A stretch of 13,914 bases of DNA. Origin: DASYYE01 sp035946955. Lineage in GTDB: Bacteria > Actinomycetota > Actinomycetes > Streptosporangiales > Streptosporangiaceae. The translations under genes and the position numbers were made by a program. Below, piece by piece: positions 1 to 8,700 of the stretch (positions within the stretch are counted from its first letter, which is position 1; each line of letters begins with the position of its first letter). The DNA lies in contig DASYYE010000041.1 of the NCBI GenBank assembly GCA_035946955.1, forward strand, positions 1 to 13,914, written 5' to 3'. A model generated the notes under the pieces. That model saw only the letters and a list, made by a program, of their open reading frames with translations. It was not told the origin of the DNA and did not search any database.

Positions 1-1
1 C

Positions 2-1330
2 ACCGCGCCCCCCTCCGTACCCTCCACCCCGGCGACAGCACCCTCCACCCCGACAGCACCCTCCACCCCGACGCGGCGCACCGCACCGGCTTCCCGCCCC
101 GCTTCGCGGCCGCCGACCGCGGCCCGAGGCCGGGCGGCGAACCCCGGCCCGGCCGTCCAGGTGGGCGGGGCGGCGATCCCGGGCGGGAACGGCACTTCCG
201 GCCAGCCATCCCGCCCCAGTGGACCGTCCATCCCCCCCGCCGCCGCTGCCTCCCCGGGAGCTCAGGTCGCCGCAGCCGCGCCCGGTCCTGGTGGGACAGC
301 TATCCCCGGGGTTTCGGCCGGTCCTGCGAGCCCGCACCCGCCGGCACGAGCGAGTGATGCCGACGTGGCAGGCGATGCCGCCATCCCGGGCCTGCCAACG
401 GCGACCCTCGAGTCAGCAACCAGCCCGTCGCCCCGGTCCAGCCCGGCAGCATCAGGCCGTCAAGCAAGGCAGGTGCATGTGGCAACACCAAGCGGTCCGG
501 CAACCGAGGCACGAGCAGCAACACCCAGCCCGTCAGCGAGCCGGACGCGCCGGACGACGCCAGCCCCGTCGGCAAGCCAGACCCGCCGGGCAACGCCCAA
601 CCCGTCGGCAAGCCAGACTCGCCGGGCAGCACCGAGCCGCGCAACGAGCCCGGACCCACGGCCCGCCAGCCGGCCAGCCGCGCGTCAGCAGGGAGCGACG
701 GCTGCCGCTGTCACGGCCGCCTTTGAGGTGCAGCGCCTGCGCCCCAGCAAGGCACGCATCAGCACCCGTCATTACCAGCCCCATATGCCCCCCGCTGTAC
801 GCGACGCCATCACTTCCATGACGACCCGGCCGCTGGGACGAGCAGAACCGCTGTACCTCGATGTCGCGAGCACGATGGGCCTCCCCTGGCAACTGCTGGC
901 CGCCTGCGACTGGATGCAGTGCGAGGCCCGCGCGCGGTTCTCCCCAGTGCACGGCGAGAAGCTGGGCACTCCCGGGCCGGACGGCACGGTCTACCGGACG
1001 AAGTCAGAGGCACTCGAGCGCTGCGCCCAGGAACTCACGGAACTGGCGCAGGCCGTCTACGGGATCGACCCCACCGCGCGCGGCGCCCTCTCCGTCCGTG
1101 ACCTGGCCAATGTTTTCGCCGCGTTCCGGTGGGGAGGCCTTCTGAGACTGCACCACACCTCGGCTATGGAGTTCCCCTACTCGGTGGCTGGTCTCACTGC
1201 CGCGCACACCAGCATGCGCTGGCCAAACATTGACGAACCCAACTCCCCAGACAAGCCCGGCAGCCGGTTCCGCATGCCCTTCGGAGCCGTACCCGTGGTG
1301 TTGTCGCTGAACTACCCGGCGACTGAGTAA
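2..1330 (+). CDS. Lysozyme-like domain protein with long disordered repeat-rich N-terminus (5' end missing)
   Basis: The reading frame is open from base 2 with no stop, so the true start lies left of the window. A GTG at 161 is only an internal candidate; it sits inside the same low-complexity run. 442 residues are visible. About the first 235 are rich in Pro, Ala, Ser, Thr and Arg, with tandem repeats and three copies of an (A/T)AIPG motif. From GTG 161, residues 185-389 look folded. The segment GLPWQLLAACDWMQCEARAR (240-259) resembles the catalytic helix of actinobacterial lysozyme-like or transglycosylase-like proteins, whose usual form is IPW..LAAIHYRES; Glu255 would be the catalytic acid. 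The C-terminal FPYSVAGLTAAHTSM and GAVPVVLSL segments also fit that fold. Peptidoglycan cleavage is inference. The C-terminal boundary is firm (TAA at 1328-1330), and the next gene starts 23 bp later. It could instead be a degenerate, non-catalytic member of the fold. Confidence 0.75.
   Translation, partial: TAPPSVPSTPATAPSTPTAPSTPTRRTAPASRPASRPPTAARGRAANPGPAVQVGGAAIPGGNGTSGQPSRPSGPSIPPAAAASPGAQVAAAAPGPGGTAIPGVSAGPASPHPPARASDADVAGDAAIPGLPTATLESATSPSPRSSPAASGRQARQVHVATPSGPATEARAATPSPSASRTRRTTPAPSASQTRRATPNPSASQTRRAAPSRATSPDPRPASRPAARQQGATAAAVTAAFEVQRLRPSKARISTRHYQPHMPPAVRDAITSMTTRPLGRAEPLYLDVASTMGLPWQLLAACDWMQCEARARFSPVHGEKLGTPGPDGTVYRTKSEALERCAQELTELAQAVYGIDPTARGALSVRDLANVFAAFRWGGLLRLHHTSAMEFPYSVAGLTAAHTSMRWPNIDEPNSPDKPGSRFRMPFGAVPVVLSLNYPATE
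20..73 (+). repeat. Short tandem repeat coding for PSTP(A)TA units
   Basis: Three near-identical in-frame units begin at 20, 41 and 59. They encode PSTPATA, PSTPTA and PSTPT. The unit is 18 bp (ccctccaccccgacagca), with one copy of 21 bp. They lie in the disordered part of the first gene and may continue left of the window. Confidence 0.8.
521..628 (+). repeat. 36-bp tandem repeat coding for TPxPSASxTRR(A/T)
   Basis: Three consecutive 12-residue units (TPSPSASRTRRT, TPAPSASQTRRA, TPNPSASQTRRA) are encoded in frame in the first gene. A degenerate fourth (APSRATSPDP) follows. The units are basic (two Arg each) and Pro/Ser-rich, as expected for an extended spacer that could bind an anionic polymer or cross the cell wall. 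Copy number is likely to vary between strains. Confidence 0.85.
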
Positions 1331-1353
1331 CCGTTCACCAGCGCGGAAAGAAG

Positions 1354-2424
1354 GTGGACTGCGTGGTCCGTTTCCTGCTCTTCCTGTTGCGTATGTTCGG
1401 CGCGGACCGGCGGGCACAGCAGGACGCTGCCCGGTACCAGGTGCCTGTGGCGGCTGGTGCCGGCCTGACCGGCACACCGCAGCCAGGCACACCGCAGCCA
1501 GGCCAGTACCCGACGATGCCCCTTCAATACCAAACCCCTGGCGTGGCGGACCAGCCCGGCCCAGCCCAGGGCCAGCAGCCCCCGGGCAACCAGGGCCACG
1601 GGTACCTGCCGCGACGCCCCCGGATCCCACGATGGGTGAAGTGGGGCGCCGTCGTGGTGGTTGCTGGGCTGATATTCCGGCGGGCGGTTGCCTGGCTGGT
1701 GCTCACCGCCCTGACGGCTGCCCTGCACCTGGTGGGCCTCAACCTGCACCTCCCAAGTGTCAAGTTCGGCTGGCCGTGGCAGTCCATCAGCAGTGGCACA
1801 ACGACCAACACCGACCTCGGCCCCTGGGTGCTGCAGAAGATCGAAGGGATCTCGCGGCCCGCGCTGGGACAGGCGAACTTCACTTTCACCTTCACGCACA
1901 AGGTCTCCAAGAGCATCGGCCCATGGCCCTGCTGGTATGCCAGCACCTTCTTCGCGGCGGCCCACGCGTCGGCGACCGTTGACCTCAACCCGGGCCCGTC
2001 CTGGTGGGCTCCGGGCCTTGGCCACTACCGGCTGCGGGTGCTCCGCACGCCGCAAGCGGGCAAGCCGGGCCAGGTCCAGGTCAGCATGGTCCTGCCGCCG
2101 CCGCAACTGCCTGGGTCCGCGCATGACGTCACGATCGACAACATCCCGTCCCGGCCGATCGACACGCAGCACAGTTGGACCTACCCGGGCCTGGGTTGCG
2201 GGCTGCTCCTGCGGCCGCAGTTCGCCCAGTCCGTGCTGTACGCGCAGGCGCAGCAGATCGCCTTCTACAAGGCCACGCACTCCCCGCAGATCACACGGCC
2301 ACTGGTCGCGACCGCGGAGACGCAGGCGACGACGACCATCCGGGACAACTTCATCCAGCCAACCGTCAACGCGTTCGGATACAGGCTGACCAGCCTGACC
2401 ATCCACTGGGCAGCCGGGAAGTGA
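1354..2424 (+). CDS. Membrane-anchored protein of unknown function
   Basis: 356 residues from GTG 1354, with GGAAAG upstream at 1345-1350. GTG 1363 in the same frame has AAGG 8 nt upstream and is an equally good start. Layout: a short hydrophobic and basic N-terminus, then a Pro/Gly/Gln-rich stretch at about 38-85 containing GTPQPGTPQPG. A basic patch RRPRIPR precedes a hydrophobic region at 97-129 that should form one membrane span, possibly two short ones broken by Arg-Arg at 109-110. A 225-residue domain follows, rich in beta-prone segments, with VSMVLPPPQL, an Asp-containing turn and a C-terminal amphipathic part ending LTSLTIHW. The order of these elements is reminiscent of DUF4230 proteins, but this is unverified. 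It starts 23 bp after the lysozyme-like gene and is probably cotranscribed. The orientation of the C-terminal domain (outside) is inferred from the basic residues before the span. Confidence 0.8.
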   Translation: MDCVVRFLLFLLRMFGADRRAQQDAARYQVPVAAGAGLTGTPQPGTPQPGQYPTMPLQYQTPGVADQPGPAQGQQPPGNQGHGYLPRRPRIPRWVKWGAVVVVAGLIFRRAVAWLVLTALTAALHLVGLNLHLPSVKFGWPWQSISSGTTTNTDLGPWVLQKIEGISRPALGQANFTFTFTHKVSKSIGPWPCWYASTFFAAAHASATVDLNPGPSWWAPGLGHYRLRVLRTPQAGKPGQVQVSMVLPPPQLPGSAHDVTIDNIPSRPIDTQHSWTYPGLGCGLLLRPQFAQSVLYAQAQQIAFYKATHSPQITRPLVATAETQATTTIRDNFIQPTVNAFGYRLTSLTIHWAAGK

Positions 2425-2469
2425 CCCGCCCGCACCCCGCCATGACGACTTTGATTGACACTGAACGTT

Positions 2470-3177
2470 ATGACGACCCCTCAGGGCTTCCTGCCATCGC
2501 GTGACGCCTTCGCTTTCACCAACGCCTGGCCAGTTGAGCCATGCGTTGTCCTGCCCACACCATTCGGGCAGATCAACATCGGCAACGCCGCCTCGGGCCT
2601 GTGTGGCGGAATGGTCTTCGCCGCGCTGGACTACTGGTATGCGGGGGTCGCGGCGCCGACTGCGCGGCCTGCCGACGGCCAGCCGCTGTTCCACTTCCTC
2701 GTCCAGCGGCTCGTCGACTCCTGGCATGCCCCGGTCGGCGTATCCCAGTACTACCTGTGCATGAACCTGCCCGATGGCAACACCGGCTTCGAGGTCGCGG
2801 GCCTGCAGCTTGTCCGTGACCTGGGGCTGGCATGGCGGACCATCAAAGAGCAGTGGCCACAGATCGCTGCCGACCTCGACCGGGGCACGCCCACAGCCCT
2901 GGGCCTGGTGACCACGGCTTCTGCGAACCCAGCCGACCTCGGCCTGAACCACCAGGTGCTGGCCTACCGTTACGAGTCTTCACCCAGTCAGGTGACCGTC
3001 CACGTGTACGACCCGAACAGCGGTCAAGACGACGCTGTCCACATCCAGTTCGACCCGCGGACACCGGCGAAGCCGACCACTTTCGCGCACAACATCAATA
3101 TCGCCCACCCTGTCCGGGGCTTCTTCCGCACCCCGTACTCCCCCGCCACCCCACCCGGACGGCCCGCAACCAGCTAG
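2470..3177 (+). CDS. Putative papain-like-fold protein with Cys-His-Asp pattern
   Basis: 235 residues from ATG 2470; a TTG at 2455 would add five residues and neither has a strong ribosome site. No signal peptide or membrane span is visible, so it is probably cytoplasmic unless exported by a non-classical route. Three conserved-looking blocks are seen: GLCGGM with Cys45, LNHQVLAY with His161, and VYDPN with Asp181. This order of Cys, His and Asp, with Cys at a helix start and His on a strand, matches papain-like (C39-like) cysteine peptidases. I recall widespread uncharacterised bacterial proteins with the same GLCGGM...NHQV...YDPN blocks. Peptidase or transferase activity is inference. It follows the membrane-protein gene by 45 bp, likely as the last gene of a three-gene operon, and a strong hairpin sits 8 bp beyond its stop. 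The last 15 residues are a Pro/Thr tail. Confidence 0.85.
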   Translation: MTTPQGFLPSRDAFAFTNAWPVEPCVVLPTPFGQINIGNAASGLCGGMVFAALDYWYAGVAAPTARPADGQPLFHFLVQRLVDSWHAPVGVSQYYLCMNLPDGNTGFEVAGLQLVRDLGLAWRTIKEQWPQIAADLDRGTPTALGLVTTASANPADLGLNHQVLAYRYESSPSQVTVHVYDPNSGQDDAVHIQFDPRTPAKPTTFAHNINIAHPVRGFFRTPYSPATPPGRPATS

Positions 3178-3185
3178 CGGATGGC

Positions 3186-3217
3186 CCGGCGGGCGGCACC
3201 GGGGTGCCGCCCGCCGG
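3186..3217. terminator. Bidirectional hairpin terminator
   Basis: A perfect inverted repeat has 15-bp arms (ccggcgggcggcacc and its complement) and a 2-nt loop. It lies between the convergent stops at 3177 and 3228. There is no T tract, which is usual for actinomycete terminators. The position and symmetry suit termination from both sides. Confidence 0.85.
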
Positions 3218-3225
3218 ATGCCGGC

Positions 3226-5580
3226 TTACAGGTTCGGCGGGTAGTTCGCGCACTGGGGCAGGCTGGTGGGGCCTCCCGGAGGAGTCGTCATCAGGCTGTC
3301 CCACACCCACTCCCCGTTGCTGAGCTGGTCCCACACCGCATACCCGCCGACCGACTGGCCGTGCGGGTCGTAGCAGATCAGGGTCAGGCTCTGGCCAGCC
3401 GAGGCGGTCCACAGCAACGCATCCGCCGTGGACGGGCCCGACCTGATGTTCGCTACCGCGTTGGTGGCGAACGCCTGGGTGACCGGGTACTCCGCCACGA
3501 AGATGGCGTACTGCCCGGCGTAGGTGGTGCCCCCGCTGCTGTTGATGATTGTCACACAGCCCCAGGTAGCGGGGGCGATCTGGTACTGCGTGCCGACCTG
3601 GCCTGGGCCGCTCGGGGTGGGCACCCCGAAGACCACCCTGGTGTCGGACCAGCTGTCGAGGGTGAACGCGGCACCGTTGCCGGGCTCTCCCCAGTTGGTC
3701 GAGGTGGTCGAGCCGTTGCCGCAGTTCGCGTTGGAGCTGCCCGGGGTGTTGTTCGCCCACAGGTGGACATAGCCGCGGCCCATCGAGCTGCCGAACCCGG
3801 AGCCGAACACATCCATCGGCTGGCCTACCTGGAACCCAGCCACCGCAGCGATCGCGTTGATCGAGGAGGGCACCGGATTGGCGCTGGGTATGGCCGAGCA
3901 ATGTGCGGGGAGCCCACCCGAGGGCGTGTTCATCTCACCATCCCAGACCCAGGAGTAGACGCCGCTGGTGTCCACGAGGTCCCATACCGGGTAGTTGTAT
4001 CCCTGCTGGTCCACGATGCCCTGGCCACCATCCTCAGAGCAGACCAGCTCGGCGCTGTTGCCCGGGCCATAGTTACTGCCGCGCAGGCCGTAGACCCCGG
4101 GGCCGTCGAAGCCAACCGTCCAGGCAGACGAGGAATAGTTGTACAGCGCCGGGTTCTGGGCGGTGAAAGACACCGTGTTGGACGTCCCACCGCTGGTCGT
4201 CACGTTGACGCAGCCGCTGTCTCCGGCCGGGATCATCCACAGGTTGCTGCCCAGCGACGACCCGATCTGCCGGTTCGGCCCCGAGGGTGTTGGCACCTGG
4301 AAGCCCACCGAGCCATTGCTCCAGCTGGACACCGTGAATGCTCCCCAGTTCCCGGGCGCACCCCAGCTGATGGTGGTGCTGTCGGAGGCGCAGGAATGCG
4401 GGTTGTCCGGCGTAAACCACAGGTGGGCGTAACTGGAGCTCTGCGACCCGCCGAAGTTCGAGCCGTTGATCGTCATCGTGCTCGCCATCGCGCCGCTCCC
4501 GGACAGGGAGGAGATCGACGGCGGGCCCGAGGACCCTCTCTGCCGGCAGGTGTAGTCGAAGTCGCGGCCGAGGATCGCGGGCGCCACGTCGGTCTGGTAA
4601 TACGGCTCACTGGCATTGCCCCACATGTATTGGACCACGGTCGTGGGGCCGCCGGTGAACCCGGCCTGGCCGCATATTGCCTTTGCCCAGGAGAGCACAG
4701 ACGGCAGGCTGTTGATGTTCTGCCCGCTGTTGTTGTACACGGTGACGTAGGGGTTCTCGTAGTAGGGGTTGGCATTCCATGCCGGGATGCCAGCGAACTC
4801 GGTCTTGTTGGAGTTGGTGATCGCGTTCCAGTCACCGAGGTCGGTGTAGATGCCGTCGGTCAGGCCCTTGCTGTGCAGGAAGTCGATCGCACCCTGGATG
4901 ACCGCCAGGTTGATCGCTGAGAGCGAGTAGTTCCAGCCACCGCAGTCGCTGGTCTGCTCCACATCCAGCCACCACATGCCGCCGCTGACAGGCAGGCCAG
5001 CTGACACTGCCTTGTTGTAGAGCTGCTGGGCCTGGCCGTACCCGGCGTTGTAGCCGTCCGACGTCGAGGTGGAGTAGGAGTTGCAGTAGTTGTTGTCATA
5101 GGGCACCGGGAACATGATGAACTGATCGGGCGCACCGTCGTTCTGCTGGTACCACTGGACCTGCGCATTGAAGCACGGGTCATTGCCGTACATGTCGTTC
5201 CAGCCCCAGCCATTGAGCTGAATGGAGTTGAACGCCAGGCCTGATGCGTGGGATATGCCAGCCGGTGTGGCGCCTGCCTCGAACGACGTGCCGTTGCAGC
5301 CGAAGCCGTTCATGTCAAAGCCCCAGCTGCCGGAAGGGACCACTGGCAGCCTCGAAGGCGACCGGAACCTCAGGTGCCGGGGAGCCCGCACCTGGATGAC
5401 CGGGCCCAGGGACCGGCATGACCCCCTGCACAGCTTCCGGTGTGCGGCAGCGACGTGCACCGCAGCGTGCGCGGGCACCCGTGCCGGCGCCCGGCCGCTG
5501 GCCAGCGCCACCGTTGGCATCGCGAGCACACCGACGCACAGCAGCACCGCCAAGGCAACCGCAGGCATTCGAAAACGCAT
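3226..5580 (-). CDS. Secreted GH25/DUF1906-like hydrolase candidate with duplicated TIG-SH3 modules
   Basis: 784 residues from ATG 5580, chosen because a clear signal peptide begins there (MRFRM, hydrophobic core, cleavage near ALA-SG at 27-28). In-frame GTG 5589 is an alternative start. Residues 85-345 resemble GH25 or DUF1906-type TIM barrels: GFDMNGFGC, then WWLDVEQT with Asp206 and Glu208 at the usual catalytic strand end, then GIYTDLGDWNAIT. The barrel has many Cys (95, 136, 166, 213, 303, 345), suggesting disulfides outside the cell. Then come a TIG/IPT-like beta domain (about 353-473), a degenerate SH3-like domain (485-561), a second TIG-like domain (565-695) and a clear bacterial SH3 domain (700-777, NIRSGPST...VWDQLSNGEWVWD). 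Wall binding and glycan hydrolysis are inferred from this layout. The gene stands alone, divergent from the next regulator. Confidence 0.9.
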   Translation of the reverse strand: MRFRMPAVALAVLLCVGVLAMPTVALASGRAPARVPAHAAVHVAAAHRKLCRGSCRSLGPVIQVRAPRHLRFRSPSRLPVVPSGSWGFDMNGFGCNGTSFEAGATPAGISHASGLAFNSIQLNGWGWNDMYGNDPCFNAQVQWYQQNDGAPDQFIMFPVPYDNNYCNSYSTSTSDGYNAGYGQAQQLYNKAVSAGLPVSGGMWWLDVEQTSDCGGWNYSLSAINLAVIQGAIDFLHSKGLTDGIYTDLGDWNAITNSNKTEFAGIPAWNANPYYENPYVTVYNNSGQNINSLPSVLSWAKAICGQAGFTGGPTTVVQYMWGNASEPYYQTDVAPAILGRDFDYTCRQRGSSGPPSISSLSGSGAMASTMTINGSNFGGSQSSSYAHLWFTPDNPHSCASDSTTISWGAPGNWGAFTVSSWSNGSVGFQVPTPSGPNRQIGSSLGSNLWMIPAGDSGCVNVTTSGGTSNTVSFTAQNPALYNYSSSAWTVGFDGPGVYGLRGSNYGPGNSAELVCSEDGGQGIVDQQGYNYPVWDLVDTSGVYSWVWDGEMNTPSGGLPAHCSAIPSANPVPSSINAIAAVAGFQVGQPMDVFGSGFGSSMGRGYVHLWANNTPGSSNANCGNGSTTSTNWGEPGNGAAFTLDSWSDTRVVFGVPTPSGPGQVGTQYQIAPATWGCVTIINSSGGTTYAGQYAIFVAEYPVTQAFATNAVANIRSGPSTADALLWTASAGQSLTLICYDPHGQSVGGYAVWDQLSNGEWVWDSLMTTPPGGPTSLPQCANYPPNL

Positions 5581-5797
5581 CAACCCCACCGCCCTTCCAT
5601 CCGGCTCAGTACTGACCGCAGCATCCTCCAGGCGCGTACAAGCCGCGCATGTGCGCCGTTGTGTGGCGTGCAGGGACCGCGCTGGCAGCGGCCGGAGCGT
5701 GCACGCAGGACATAGACGAATAGCCGCCAGTTTGGCACCATGAATGCCCTGGTGGCCTGGCAGGCCGGTGGTGGCAGGCCAAACCCCTGGGGGCGCG
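5581..5797. promoter_or_regulatory. Divergent intergenic region with a palindrome near the regulator start
   Basis: This gap separates the secreted-protein gene from the first AfsR-like gene and must carry both promoters. I see no convincing -35/-10 pair. The palindrome GGCCTGGCAGGCC (5754-5766, 6-bp arms around one base) is followed by a repeat of GGCAGGCC at 5773-5780. GGGGG at 5789-5793 serves as ribosome site for ATG 5798. A regulatory role for the palindrome is a guess. Confidence 0.4.
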
Positions 5798-8700
5798 ATG
5801 CCATTGGAAGCAGCGGCAAGGTTCGGCGTGCTCGGTCCACTCGAACTGACCGGCGGCGACGGCCCGGTCCCGCTGGGCAGCGCGAAGTTGCGGGTATTGC
5901 TCGCCGTACTGCTCTGCCGCGCGAACCAGCCCGTCAGCGCCGACCTGCTCCTTGACTGCCTCTGGCCGGCGTGCCAGCCGCCCAGTGCAGCCTGCAACCT
6001 GCGCAGCTACGTGCACATGCTGCGCAGGGCACTGCCAGGCAGCGACCGGCTGGTGCGTAGCCCGGCCGGATACCAGCTGATGGTGCGGGAGTCCGAACTC
6101 GACGCCGAAGTGTTCCGGCAGCTCGCCGCACGCGGGCAGCGCATGCTCGCCGACGGCGAGCCCAGTGCGGCAAGGCAGATGCTGCACCAGGCCATGGCGC
6201 TGTGGCGGGGCCCCGCATTCGCCGGCCTGCTCGATGTCCCCCTGCTCCGCGACGAGTCCGCAGCCCTCGAGGAGCACCGCCTGAACCTGCTGGAAGAGCG
6301 GATCACCGCCGACCTCGCCGCCGGGCAGCACGCCAGCCTGGTCACGGAACTGTGCAGGCACGTCACAGAGCACCCGCTGCGGGAACGGTTCCAGGCCCAG
6401 TTGATGCTCGCCCTGTACCGGTCCGGGCGGCAGGGTGACGCACTGCAGTCCTACCAGGACTTCCGCGAGCGCCTGGTGGCGGAACTCGGCATCGAGCCAG
6501 GGCCCGAGCTGAGAGGACTCCAGCTGGCGATCTTGCGAGCGGACCCCAGTCCAGGCGGCACCGCGCCCATTCGGCTCGATCACGGCCAGCCTCCCTGGCC
6601 ACACACCACGCCTGCGCACCCGCAGGCACAGCTCCCCGCCGACGTCGGCTGCTTTACCGGCCGCGCCGGATTCCTCAGGCAGCTCGATGAACTGGCTGCC
6701 GACACCCGCCGCGGCGGGGCAGCACCGGTCCTCGCGCTCATCACCGGCATAGCCGGGGTGGGCAAGACCGCGACCGCCGTGCACTGGGCCCACCGGGCAT
6801 CCCGCCTGTTCGGCGACGGGCAGCTGTACGTCAACCTGCGGGGCCATACGGAGGCACCGCCGCTGCGCCCCGAAGACGCGCTGGCCCAGGTACTCCGGGC
6901 GCTGGGAGCCGACCCCCGGAGGGTGCCCGCGGATGTGGACGAGGCGGCGGCCGTGTTCCGCAGCCTGGTGGCTGGCAGGCGGCTGCTGATCGTGCTGGAC
7001 GACGCAAAGTCAGCGGACCAGGTGCGCCCGCTGCTGCCCGGGACCGCGGCGTGCATGGTGATCGTGACCAGCCGGAACCGGCTGACCGGTTTGGTGGCAC
7101 GCGACGGTGCCCACCGGCTGAGCCTTCCTCCGCTCCCACTGCGTGAAGCGTCACGGCTGGTCAAGTCCATCGCCGGTATCCCCGCGACCGCCAGCGACCG
7201 GGCAGCGGTCACCGAGCTGGCGCGGTTGTGCGGATGCCTGCCGCTGGCGCTGCGGATCGCGGCGGCGAACCTCACGTGCAACCAGCACGGCTCGGTGGCC
7301 AGCTACGTCCGCCAGCTCGCGGCCGCGGACCGCGTCACGGCGCTGCGGGCCGACTCCGACCAGCGGGCATCGCTGTGCTCCGCATTCGATCTGAGCTACC
7401 GCGGGCTCAGCGAGGAAGAGCGCCGGATGTTCCGTTTGCTAGGCAGCGTGCCAGGCCAGGACATCAGTGCACCGGCCGCCGCCAGCTTGGCCGGAGTCCC
7501 GGCGCACCGGGCCACGGCCCTGCTCGACCGGCTCGCGGCAGCGCACCTGATCGATGACCATGCGCCCGGCCGCTACCAGTTCCATGACCTGCTCAGGCTC
7601 TACGCACGTCAGCGTGCGGCCGAGGAGGACAGCGAGCCGGACCGGTGTGCGGCTCTCGCACGGCTCGCCGCCTGGTACCTGCACCACGCCGGGTTCGCGG
7701 CGGACATGCTGTATCCGCACCTGCTGCGGCTGCCGACCCGGCACGATGCTGGCGGCGGTCCGTGGGAGCCCTGTGCCGGGCGGTTCGGTGACAATGCGGC
7801 CGCACTGACGTGGCTGGACTCCGAGCGGGTCAACCTCGTCGCGGTGATCGCGCACTGTGCCGAACACGGCCCAGCGCCGGTGGCGACCAGCCTGGCCGAC
7901 GCGCTGCGGGGATTCTTCGCCAATGGCCGGCACCTGACGGACTGGCTGGCAGCCGGGCGAGCCGCCCTGCGGTGCGCCGACGCAGCCGCCGACCCCGTGG
8001 CACAGACCGCGGTCCGGCTCAGCCTCGGCCACGCACTGTGGTGCCTTGGCCAGTACACGGCCTCCCGGGACCAGTACCGCACCGCGCTGGCCACGGCCCG
8101 CGCAGTCTGCTGGCCACAGGCGCAGGCCACCATCCTGGGCAACCTCGGCCTGATCGAGCGGGAGGTCGGCGAACCCGCTGTCGCGGCCCGCTACCTGAGC
8201 CTGGCGGTCGCGCTGGACAGGCGGGTGGGCCGCCATAGTGGACTGGCCAACAACCTGGCCAACCTTGGCTGTGTGCTGACCCAGCTCGGCTGCTTCGACC
8301 AGGCGCTGGCGGCGTGCGAGGAGTCACTGATGCTGTTTCGCCGGTGTGGGGCACGCCTGGGCGAAGCACACGCACTGGCCAACCTCGGTACGGCCCTGCG
8401 TGAGATGGGCGAGCCCGGCCCGGCCGCCGAGAAGCTGAATGCGGCGCTGGCGATCTACCGGGAAGTGGGCGACCGGTCCAACGAGGCGGACACCCTGAAC
8501 GCACTCGCCGTCGTGCAGCGCGACATCGGCCGGTACGGCGCTGCACTGGAACTCGCGAACCGGGCACGCAAGCTCGCGGCCCAGGTCGGGGACCAGCGCG
8601 CGCAAGCCGACTGCCTGATCACCGCCGCCAGTGTCCACCAGCGCAACTCCCAGTACGAGCAGGCGATCCGGGAAGACCGCAAGGCACTCCGGCTCGCCCG

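Noticed and set aside
1312..2952. Long minus-strand open frame of 546 codons
   Set aside because: It lies opposite two well-supported plus-strand genes, has an Arg/Gly-rich composition without domains, and reflects absence of stops in GC-rich DNA.
3181..4920. Long plus-strand open frame of 579 codons
   Set aside because: It is antisense to the secreted protein, starts inside the terminator hairpin and shows no recognisable domain.
5581..5997. Upstream extension of the secreted protein to 5997
   Set aside because: It would bury the signal peptide at residue 140 and overlap the divergent regulator by 200 bp; ATG 5580 starts a normal signal peptide.
5606..6847. Minus-strand open frame of 413 codons
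   Set aside because: It is antisense to the SARP and NB-ARC coding region, whose motifs are unmistakable.
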